The position numbers and the translations under genes are program-made. Below are positions 1-4,187 of a DNA stretch of 5,788 nt, one piece after another. Position 1 is the stretch's first letter. The number at the start of each line of letters is the position of its first letter. The DNA lies in contig JAGSYM010000082.1 in the NCBI GenBank assembly GCA_018262395.1, positions 1 to 5,788 of the forward strand, read 5' to 3'. The notes under the pieces were generated by a model. The model saw nothing but the letters and a program-made list of their open reading frames with translations. It did no database searches and had not been told where the DNA came from. The stretch comes from Nitrospirota bacterium (GTDB lineage Bacteria; Nitrospirota; Thermodesulfovibrionia; Thermodesulfovibrionales; SM23-35).

Positions 1-27
1 AAGTTTGTTGCCCTCAAAGAACAACAT
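1..27 (-). CDS. Possible 5' end of a minus-strand gene leaving the window
   Basis: An ATG on the minus strand (complement of 25-27) opens a nine-codon frame, M-L-L-F-E-G-N-K-L, that runs off the left edge without a stop. Just upstream, the minus strand reads AAGGGGGGGGAG, a purine-rich stretch that could serve as a ribosome binding site, although its GGAG touches the ATG with no spacer. Nine codons are too few to name a family. The frame may be spurious; the case for it rests only on the G-rich stretch and the AT-rich leader behind it. Confidence 0.25.
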
Positions 28-29
28 CT

Positions 30-37
30 CCCCCCCC
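30..37. repeat. Homopolymer tract of eight C (G on the minus strand)
   Basis: Eight consecutive C lie at 30-37. If the minus-strand start at 27 is real, this tract sits in its ribosome binding site, where slippage during replication would change the spacing between the purine tract and the start codon. The tract is directly visible; any regulatory role is inference. Confidence 0.35.
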
Positions 38-110
38 TTGTAAGCGAAAACTGCATTAGCCAAAAATAACTACTCAGAACTCTTGCTTTTAATTTATCAG
101 AAAGAAAATA

Positions 111-182
111 TTTGTCTATGAGATTCTTGCTATTTTTCTTGGTATAATTGCTACTGTGAAAATATTTTTGTGAAACCTTTTT
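111..182 (-). pseudogene. Remnant resembling the C-terminal tail of the REC-AraC regulator
   Basis: Bases 111-137 match 2016-2042 at 24 of 27 positions, and the latter are the last codons of the AraC-type gene at 2010-2828. The similarity continues in the same frame without gaps to 182 (against 2087). Over 24 codons I count 13 identical residues, including the shared run K-N-S-K and a final I-D-K. Unlike the intact gene, this copy has no stop after the tail; the frame reads on into Y-F-L-S-D-K. No DNA-binding domain is recognisable upstream of it. I read it as the decayed 3' end of a second copy of that gene. The sequence is AT-rich and lysine-biased, which inflates chance similarity, so the call is moderate. 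Confidence 0.42.
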
Positions 183-209
183 GATTTGCATTAAATATAG
201 TGAAACCTT
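170..209. repeat. Direct repeat GTGAAACCTT, two copies 30 bp apart
   Basis: The ten-base word GTGAAACCTT occurs at 170-179 and again, exactly, at 200-209. The 30-base period is close to three helical turns, so both copies would face the same side of the DNA, as paired binding sites often do. The first copy lies inside the AraC-tail remnant. No protein can be assigned to the site. Confidence 0.35.
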
Positions 210-267
210 ATGACAAATAATATCGGTATTTTTCTCAATTATTTGTAAGAAAAATTCTGACGAAGGC

Positions 268-300
268 AGGGTTCAAGGATTCGAGGATTCGAGGGGTCAA
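268..300 (+). repeat. Short repeat cluster (GGATTCGA tandem), left end of a possible inserted segment
   Basis: The octamer GGATTCGA occurs twice in tandem at 277-284 and 285-292, preceded by the related AGGGTTCAA and followed by GGGGTCAAG. The first 15 bases (268-282) match the reverse complement of 1438-1452 at 14 of 15 positions, so this cluster and the one at 1391-1453 form an imperfect inverted pair around hicBA and the four-helix-bundle remnant. The sequence is non-coding on both strands as far as I can see. From memory, octamer-type intergenic repeats of this style occur many times in some bacterial genomes; a genome search is needed to confirm that here. Confidence 0.55.
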
Positions 301-381
301 GTGGTATTTGGACAAGCGCAAAAGTGCTGAAGTCAGAAGTTAAAAGAGCTGAAGAACTCAAGCCTGAAGTGCAAGGTCGGA
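301..381. other. Intergenic stretch with recurring CTGAAG words
   Basis: This piece lies between the repeat cluster and the hicBA promoter. It contains CTGAAG at 327-332, 349-354 and 364-369, in an A- and G-rich context, with no convincing reading frame. It may be a continuation of the degenerate repeat to its left. No gene, RNA or terminator is visible. Confidence 0.3.
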
Positions 382-410
382 TTGATTTTTCCTGAATGTA
401 TTCTTATAAT
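382..410 (+). promoter_or_regulatory. Sigma70-type promoter of hicBA
   Basis: The -35 hexamer TTGATT (382-387) is followed, after exactly 17 bases, by a perfect -10 hexamer TATAAT (405-410). Transcription would start near 417, giving a leader of about 65 bases before the hicB ATG. Hexamers, spacing and position upstream of a TA operon all agree. Confidence 0.7.
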
Positions 411-431
411 TGCTCAAAGATAATGACAGAG

Positions 432-456
432 ACAGATAAAACATCGTAGTATCTGT
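432..456 (+). promoter_or_regulatory. Inverted repeat ACAGATA-N11-TATCTGT, possible hicBA operator
   Basis: Perfect seven-base arms lie at 432-438 and 450-456, between the predicted transcription start and the ribosome binding site. The arms are 18 bases apart centre to centre, a geometry suited to a dimeric repressor on DNA; the same dyad could form a weak hairpin in the mRNA leader. Toxin-antitoxin operons are usually autoregulated at such sites. The dyad is visible; its use as an operator is inference, and the HicB encoded here shows no obvious DNA-binding domain. Confidence 0.42.
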
Positions 457-471
457 GACTATTTTGAGAAT

Positions 472-477
472 AGGAGG
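472..477 (+). promoter_or_regulatory. Ribosome binding site AGGAGG deciding the hicB start
   Basis: A consensus AGGAGG ends one base before the ATG at 479 and four bases before the ATG at 482. One base is too close for initiation, so the second ATG is preferred. The site also rules against the GTG at 455, which lies upstream of it and inside the dyad. Confidence 0.7.
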
Positions 478-481
478 CATG

Positions 482-751
482 ATGGATATTAAAGCGACAA
501 TCGAACTTTGGCAAAAAGGGGCCTGGTTTATTGCAAAACTCCCTGAACTTGATTTTGCTGCGCAAGGCAGAACACCTGAGGAGGCTAAAGCTAACCTTAA
601 AGAGGTTATTAAAATCCAGTTTGAGGAAATGCGAGAACTTGGCACCTTGGACGATTACCTTGCCGAATGCGGCTTTGTCGTAAAGGGCGATACTGTCGAA
701 CCTGCAAGCGAAATGATCGGCTTTGAAAAGCAGCTTGTCAAAGTAGCGTAA
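482..751 (+). CDS. hicB: HicB-family antitoxin of a type II toxin-antitoxin system
   Basis: An 89-residue cytoplasmic antitoxin expected to bind and neutralise the HicA ribonuclease encoded next to it. Residues 1-60 have the HicB-like core: an N-terminal beta strand (D-I-K-A-T-I-E-L), then A-W-F-I-A-K-L-P-E-L-D and G-R-T-P-E-E-A, typical of the partial RNase-H-like fold, and a following helix rich in K and E. The last 30 residues (L-D-D-Y-L onward) show neither a helix-turn-helix nor a ribbon-helix-helix, which many HicB proteins carry for autorepression. The start at 482 fits the AGGAGG at 472-477; ATG 479 or GTG 455 would add 1 or 9 residues. The stop TAA shares its last A with the hicA ATG. 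The order hicB-hicA is the reverse of the E. coli K-12 hicAB locus but is common elsewhere. The family call is firm and follows from sequence style plus the partner. Confidence 0.85.
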   Translation: MDIKATIELWQKGAWFIAKLPELDFAAQGRTPEEAKANLKEVIKIQFEEMRELGTLDDYLAECGFVVKGDTVEPASEMIGFEKQLVKVA

Positions 752-981
752 TGCCGAAAATCTATCCAACTGACTATAAGACACAACTGAAGATTTTTGA
801 ACTATTTGGATGTCGGCATAAACGCAAGGTGGGTTCACACCACGTTTTGACTTGTCCCGGAGCCAAACGAGCAGTTGTTATTCCCGAATACGAAGAAATT
901 GACGTCGATATTATAAAGAATAATATGCGTACGGTTGGCATGAGCAGAGAGCAGTATTTTGATCTCCTTGAGAAAGCATGA
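751..981 (+). CDS. hicA: HicA-family mRNA interferase toxin
   Basis: A 76-residue, basic protein of the HicA family, small dsRBD-like ribonucleases that cleave mRNA when freed from HicB. The motif K-V-G-S-H-H-V at residues 26-32 holds the conserved catalytic histidine (His30, the H of G-S-H). The C-terminal part has V-V-I-P-E-Y-E-E-I-D and I-I-K-N-N-M-R-T-V-G-M-S, matching the family pattern of a strand followed by a helix and a short turn; the final helix is E-Q-Y-F-D-L-L. Length is normal and no key residue is missing, so the toxin looks active. It starts within the hicB stop (TAATG, one-base overlap) and has no Shine-Dalgarno of its own, so translation probably depends on hicB, which keeps antitoxin in excess. 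No clear terminator follows. Confidence 0.88.
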   Translation: MPKIYPTDYKTQLKIFELFGCRHKRKVGSHHVLTCPGAKRAVVIPEYEEIDVDIIKNNMRTVGMSREQYFDLLEKA

Positions 982-1109
982 TGCAATGATACCGAGATAG
1001 AATACTTTTTTATAATTAGCTTTCTTGCTTTGCGGGTTCACGTCTGTAACTTGAATCCGGTTATTTTTTCCACCTGGATATTCTCTCACATTTATAAAAG
1101 CGTCAAGGG
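982..1109. other. Intergenic stretch after hicA
   Basis: AT-rich sequence with no convincing complete gene. A weak stem can be drawn between GGGTTCA and TGAATCC near 1035-1059, but no T-run follows it. The last 30-40 bases, read in the frame starting at 1084 (S-H-I-Y-K-S-V), loosely resemble the part of a four-helix-bundle protein that precedes the remnant at 1110, so that pseudogene may begin here with a frameshift. Confidence 0.35.
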
Positions 1110-1316
1110 AATGCAGGAAGTGAAGGCTATGCGCGAAAGAGCAAGAAGGAGCTTTTTCAATTTATTACTATTGCGTAAGGCTCCCATGCAGAAATAAAAG
1201 ATCTCTTCAGTTTCTCGAAGAAGCTCGGTTATTGTAAGTCGGATCATGTCGCAATCATTGAGGACCTTATCGCCGAAGTCGGCAGACTCTTATGGAGTTT
1301 CCGCCGTTCTCTTTAG
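1110..1316 (+). pseudogene. Decayed four-helix-bundle protein (S23/IVP-type) gene
   Basis: Read in one frame, this segment gives N-A-G-S-E-G-Y-A-R-K-S-K-K-E-L-F-Q-F-I-T-I-A, then a stop TAA (1176-1178), then G-S-H-A-E-I-K-D-L, K-K-L-G-Y-C and finally L-I-A-E-V-G-R-L-L-W-S-F-R-R-S-L before a TAG. This follows the family consensus of small four-helix-bundle proteins (N-I-A-E-G-x-x-R, F-x-x-F-L-x-I-A-x-G-S, K-x-L-G-Y, E-x-x-x-V-G-x-x-L-x-x-L), known from the protein encoded in 23S rRNA intervening sequences and from many stand-alone genes of unsettled function. The stop replaces the residue before G-S; one base change from a lysine AAA would make it. The first half of the protein is missing or frameshifted upstream. 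The match is my reading of consensus, but it is continuous over about 68 codons apart from the stop. Confidence 0.65.
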
Positions 1317-1390
1317 CTTGTGAACTATTGCACTTTTGACTATTGCGCTCAGTGGGAGTTGCAAACCTGAAGTCGCCCAAAGGGCTTTCA

Positions 1391-1453
1391 CTCGAACCCT
1401 TGAATCCTTTCCGCCCCGGCGGATTCGCTGTGGCGAAGAATCCTCGAACCCTT
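1391..1453 (-). repeat. Repeat element with two hairpins between 11-bp direct repeats; right end of a possible inserted segment
   Basis: CTCGAACCCTT occurs at 1391-1401 and 1443-1453, each copy adjoining GAATCCT (1402-1408 and 1438-1444). Between them lie two perfect small palindromes side by side: TCCGCC/GGCGGA (1410-1423) and TTCGC-TGTG-GCGAA (1424-1437). Bases 1438-1452 match the inverse of 268-282 at 14 of 15 positions. The structure looks like a short interspersed palindromic element. It begins about 15 bases past the stop of the minus-strand REC gene. It is not a clean terminator: no T-run directly follows a stem on either strand, the T6 at 1452-1457 being 14 bases away. Confidence 0.55.
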
Positions 1454-1466
1454 TTTTGTGGTGGTT

Positions 1467-1910
1467 TCAGCTTGCGGTCTTGATGAATGGAGAGCGTTCT
1501 TCCCGTGACGACTTTTTGACAAAGAGGAGTCCTGCTACGGTATCCTGAAGTTCCGGGATATTGACAGGCTTGGTGAAGAAATCCCTTGCGCCAGCTCTGA
1601 AGGCCCTCAGCACGATACCCTCCTGACTCATGTCACTGATAAAGATATTCGGGATTTTTGGACATGAAGTCTTATTCTCTTTGAGAATCTGCAATGCCTG
1701 GTCAACATCGCTGCCGCAGTCAAGCAGAATGAGATCAACCCGGCAGTCCTTTATAACATCGTGGGCTTTGCTGAAAGGCTGCACTTCAACCTGTTCATTC
1801 CTGAAAGAAAGACTGTCCAGGAATTCCTGCTGTTGTCCATCGGTAATAACCACGACTTTACCTTTAGGCTTCTTAGCCATGAGATTTTCGAGAGAAAAAT
1901 AATCTTGCAT
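1467..1910 (-). CDS. Stand-alone response-regulator receiver (REC) protein, probably a truncated REC-AraC paralog
   Basis: A 147-residue cytoplasmic protein consisting of one receiver domain (about residues 17-130). Asp64 in L-I-L-L-D-C-G is the expected phosphorylation site; Ser92 (I-F-I-S-D) and Lys114 (F-T-K-P-V) fill the switch positions. The acidic pair at the end of strand 1 is reduced to one residue (I-T-D24-G), as in its neighbour. Over the last 85 residues I count about 49 identities with the REC domain of the protein at 2010-2828, so the two are paralogs. That protein goes on to an AraC DNA-binding domain, whereas this one stops at P-F-I-K-T-A-S, where nucleotide similarity also ends, close to a repeat. 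Either the gene lost its output domain or it works as a single-domain regulator. No kinase gene is in view. A start at residue 11 (M-A-K-K) is possible; neither start has a strong Shine-Dalgarno. Confidence 0.82.
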   Translation of the reverse strand: MQDYFSLENLMAKKPKGKVVVITDGQQQEFLDSLSFRNEQVEVQPFSKAHDVIKDCRVDLILLDCGSDVDQALQILKENKTSCPKIPNIFISDMSQEGIVLRAFRAGARDFFTKPVNIPELQDTVAGLLFVKKSSREERSPFIKTAS

Positions 1911-1946
1911 ATAGTCTCGCCGAGTTGATGATATCTCTACAAATAA

Positions 1947-1966
1947 GGAAAGAATGCATACTTTCC
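1947..1966. promoter_or_regulatory. 20-bp near-perfect palindrome between the two REC genes
   Basis: GGAAAGAATGCATACTTTCC is symmetrical except for one A-A pair on each side of the central ATGCAT. It lies in the 99-base gap between the stop of the REC-AraC gene and the start of the REC-only gene, about 37 bases upstream of the latter's ATG. It could be an operator for the REC-only gene. I could not find a convincing -35/-10 pair beside it, and no T-run follows, which argues against a terminator. Confidence 0.35.
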
Positions 1967-2009
1967 CCCACAGGACCAGTATTTATTCGATTTAAGCATA
2001 TACGCATAT

Positions 2010-2828
2010 TTACTTTTTGTCTATGAATATCTTGCTATTTTTTATAGTTTTTTTGCTTTTTTGAAAATTTTTTTTGCTTTTTCTTTTTGAGAGTTTAAAT
2101 TTAATCGGTGTCATGCCGGCAAACTTCTTAAACTGGACGGTAAAGCTGCTCAGGTCATTAAACCCAACTGATGAGGCCACCGTTGAGATGTGCGTGTCCT
2201 CTCTTTTTAGGAGTTCTTTCGCTCTTGTTATCCTCCTGGACAACAAGAATTTCATAGGACTCATCCCAATATGGTCTTTGAAAACTCTGGAGAAATGATA
2301 CTTGCTGACGCCGGCCTTTTCTGAAAGTATATCAAGGCTGATCGGGGTAGACAGGTTATCTTCAATATAATTGATAACATGAATTAAATGAGCAGGTTGA
2401 CTCGATATCAGCTTTTTGAGCAGACCTGTTTTATGAATGCCTTCAGTCTTGAACGGACGCCTGTTCTCCCGAGTTGACTTCCTGGCAGAGAGGATTCCAT
2501 CAACAGTTTCCTGGAGTTCAAAGAGGTTAACAGGCTTCCTGAAGAAGTCGCGGGCTCCTGACTTAAAAGCCCTCAATACCGCATCTTCAGCACCGACATC
2601 GGTAAGAAAGATGACAGGTATGCCGGGATAACGAACCTTGATATCCTTCAATAAATGAACGCCGTTTCCAACGTCCGCGCCACAGTCAAGAAGGATAAGA
2701 TCCGCCTGCCACGTTTTGATAGATTTTTCCGATTCCCTCGGGGTGCACTCGAATACTTGATGATCCTTTGAAGAAAAGGAGCGATAGAGTTTATGAAAAC
2801 CCTTGTCAGCGATAATTAAAATAGCCAT
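2010..2828 (-). CDS. Response regulator with receiver and AraC-type DNA-binding domains
   Basis: A 272-residue predicted transcription factor. Residues 1-117 form a receiver domain: Asp48 in L-I-L-L-D-C-G is the phosphoacceptor, Thr76 (F-L-T-D) and Lys98 (F-R-K-P-V) the switch residues. The usual acidic pair after strand 1 is only A-D8, so metal binding may be altered. After a linker, residues 148-248 are a full AraC/XylS domain with two helix-turn-helix units; the first includes L-D-I-L-S-E-K-A-G-V-S-K-Y-H-F-S-R-V-F-K and the second V-A-S-S-V-G-F-N-D-L-S-S-F-T-V-Q-F-K-K, ending in the family's G-M-T-P-I-K-F. The final 22 or so residues are a lysine-rich tail beyond the domain, encoded by A-runs. 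The gene has its own promoter (2870-2898) and a 99-base gap to hisS, so it is probably not part of that operon. The target and cognate kinase cannot be told from this window. Confidence 0.9.
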   Translation of the reverse strand: MAILIIADKGFHKLYRSFSSKDHQVFECTPRESEKSIKTWQADLILLDCGADVGNGVHLLKDIKVRYPGIPVIFLTDVGAEDAVLRAFKSGARDFFRKPVNLFELQETVDGILSARKSTRENRRPFKTEGIHKTGLLKKLISSQPAHLIHVINYIEDNLSTPISLDILSEKAGVSKYHFSRVFKDHIGMSPMKFLLSRRITRAKELLKREDTHISTVASSVGFNDLSSFTVQFKKFAGMTPIKFKLSKRKSKKNFQKSKKTIKNSKIFIDKK

Positions 2829-2927
2829 TCTATATCCGCGAGAAAGTCGTACAGTCTATCTTAAAAAGAATATTATTAAAAAATTGAAAATTTATCAAGG
2901 TAAATCAGCGTACTTAAATTCTATGAT
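2829..2927. other. Gap between hisS and the REC-AraC gene
   Basis: Besides the promoter, this 99-base gap contains a six-base inverted repeat, AGCGTA (2907-2912) and TACGCT (2929-2934), with a 16-base loop that overlaps the hisS stop. On the minus strand no T-run follows directly, so it is at best a weak terminator for the operon; a smaller TTGA/TCAA hairpin before T6 (near 2880-2898) overlaps the promoter. Readthrough from hisS into the regulator is therefore possible. Confidence 0.3.
2870..2898 (-). promoter_or_regulatory. Sigma70-type promoter of the REC-AraC gene
   Basis: On the minus strand, TTGATA (complement of 2893-2898) is followed after exactly 17 bases by TAATAT (complement of 2870-2875). 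Transcription would begin near 2863, leaving a leader of about 35 bases before the ATG at 2828. The region is strongly AT-rich, which makes chance hexamers more likely, but both boxes and the spacing are good. Confidence 0.55.
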
Positions 2928-4187
2928 CTACGCTTTCGATGGGCGTGCAAGAAAGGTATCTATTTCGTCAAAACCGATTTCACCCTGACTGCCATCCGAA
3001 AGGAGTTTCCACTTTATTTTTCCGGAACGTATTTCATCATCTCCGATAATGAAGACGTATTGGGCAGACAACCTGTCTGCCCTTCGCAGCTGGCTCTTCA
3101 ATGAATTACCGGCATAACCGATTTCGGCCCACAGACCTTTCAGTCTGAGCCTGTCGGCAATAACAAGCCCCTCTCTCCCTGCAGATTCACCAAGTGCAGC
3201 AATGAAGACTTTTGGTGAGGGGATGTCCTGATCGGCAGACAGCTTGAGCAGCGATGTAATGCGTTCCATGCCTATAGCAAAGCCGATCGCCGGGGTAGGG
3301 GGGCCTCCGAAGTCCTCCACAAGGAGGTCATACCGACCCCCTGCTGCGACCGCATTCTGGGCGCCAAGGTGCTTACAGGTAACTTCAAAAGTCGTCCGTG
3401 TATAGTAATCAAGTCCCCTCACCATCTCAGGGTTTATCGCATAAGGGATACCGAGCAGCTCTGCATATGATCGGAGTGCATCAAAATGCTCTCTGCATTC
3501 TGCGCAGAGAAAATCAGTTACACGCGGTGCTCCTTCTCTCAGTTTTATGCATTCATTTACCTTGCAGTCAAGTATCCTGAGGGGGTTTTGGTCATATCTC
3601 CTTCGGCAGTCAGGGCAAAAGCCGTCCAGCCTGTCTGAGAAAAAATCAAGGAGTGCCCTCCGGTAGTCAGGCCTGCATTTGGGGCATCCGATAGAATTAA
3701 TCTCGAAATTGAGCTCTTTCAGCCCGAGCCGCTCAAAAAAGAGTTTGAGCATTGAAAGGATTTCGGCATCAATTTTCGGTTCTGCAACACCGAAGGCCTC
3801 TGCACCAATCTGGTAGAACTGCCTGAAGCGCCCTGCCTGAGGTCTTTCATATCTGAACATGGGTCCTGAGTAAAAGAATTTCTGGGGAGAGGGGAGATTA
3901 TAGAGATGTTGTTCGACAAAGCATCGGACGACAGGCGCTGTCCCTTCCGGCCGGAGGGTGATATGCCTTCCTGCCTTATCAGTAAATGTGTACATCTCTT
4001 TTTCAACAATATCGGTTGTCTCACCGATGCTCCTGATGAAAATATCCGTAGACTCGATGACCGGAGCCCGCAATTCCTGGAAACCATAGGAGGTGAAGAC
4101 ATCTTTTGCGACTGACTCGACTTTCTGCCATGTGTGGACATCAGGGGGGAAGATATCATGGACACCCTTGAGAGCAGTGTACTTCAT
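2928..4187 (-). CDS. hisS: Histidyl-tRNA synthetase
   Basis: A complete 419-residue class II aminoacyl-tRNA synthetase that activates histidine with ATP and loads tRNA-His in the cytoplasm. In order: G-V-H-D-I-F-P at 8-14, the motif 1 region around 35-45 (G-F-Q-E-L-R-A-P-V-I-E), L-R-P-E-G-T at 78-83, motif 2 with F-R-Y-E-R-P-Q at 111-117 and G-R-F-R-Q-F at 119-124, the histidine-specific R-G-L-D-Y-Y-T-R at 257-264, A-G-G-R-Y-D at 282-287, motif 3 (A-I-G-F-A-I-G-M-E-R) at 300-309, and the anticodon-binding domain from about 325. The insertion domain carries eight cysteines in pairs (168/171, 191/194, 208/213, 228/231), a pattern seen in many bacterial HisRS and suggestive of metal binding. The ATG overlaps the divIVA stop (ATGA), and a purine-rich AAAGGAAGA precedes it, so it is last in a coupled operon. 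The length is normal for the family. Confidence 0.97.
   Translation of the reverse strand: MKYTALKGVHDIFPPDVHTWQKVESVAKDVFTSYGFQELRAPVIESTDIFIRSIGETTDIVEKEMYTFTDKAGRHITLRPEGTAPVVRCFVEQHLYNLPSPQKFFYSGPMFRYERPQAGRFRQFYQIGAEAFGVAEPKIDAEILSMLKLFFERLGLKELNFEINSIGCPKCRPDYRRALLDFFSDRLDGFCPDCRRRYDQNPLRILDCKVNECIKLREGAPRVTDFLCAECREHFDALRSYAELLGIPYAINPEMVRGLDYYTRTTFEVTCKHLGAQNAVAAGGRYDLLVEDFGGPPTPAIGFAIGMERITSLLKLSADQDIPSPKVFIAALGESAGREGLVIADRLRLKGLWAEIGYAGNSLKSQLRRADRLSAQYVFIIGDDEIRSGKIKWKLLSDGSQGEIGFDEIDTFLARPSKA

Noticed and set aside
455..481. GTG start adding nine residues to HicB
   Set aside because: It lies upstream of the consensus AGGAGG at 472-477 and inside the dyad; the added residues are encoded by the leader and ribosome binding site.
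404..838. Long open frame on the minus strand across hicBA
   Set aside because: It is antisense to two well-recognised genes, has no ribosome binding site, and its translation resembles no family.
1035..1059. tRNA T-arm-like words (GGGTTCA and TGAATCC)
   Set aside because: No acceptor, anticodon or D-arm can be folded around them.
268..1453. CRISPR array or integron-type attachment site as an explanation for the repeats
   Set aside because: The repeat words are short, irregularly spaced and without spacer-like units; no cas gene, integrase or attC-like structure is present.
1336..1548. Open frame of 70 codons on the plus strand
   Set aside because: It crosses the repeat element and the antisense of the REC gene, and its translation resembles no protein family.
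2040..2090. T-rich stretch resembling a terminator on the plus strand
   Set aside because: It is the complement of the lysine codons at the end of the AraC gene, with no GC-rich stem in front of it.
2907..2934. Inverted repeat at the end of hisS as an intrinsic terminator
   Set aside because: The stem has only six pairs with a 16-base loop, and no T-run follows on the minus strand.
3719..4165. Open frame of 148 codons on the minus strand within hisS
   Set aside because: It is a shifted frame of hisS, whose motifs are intact in the main frame.
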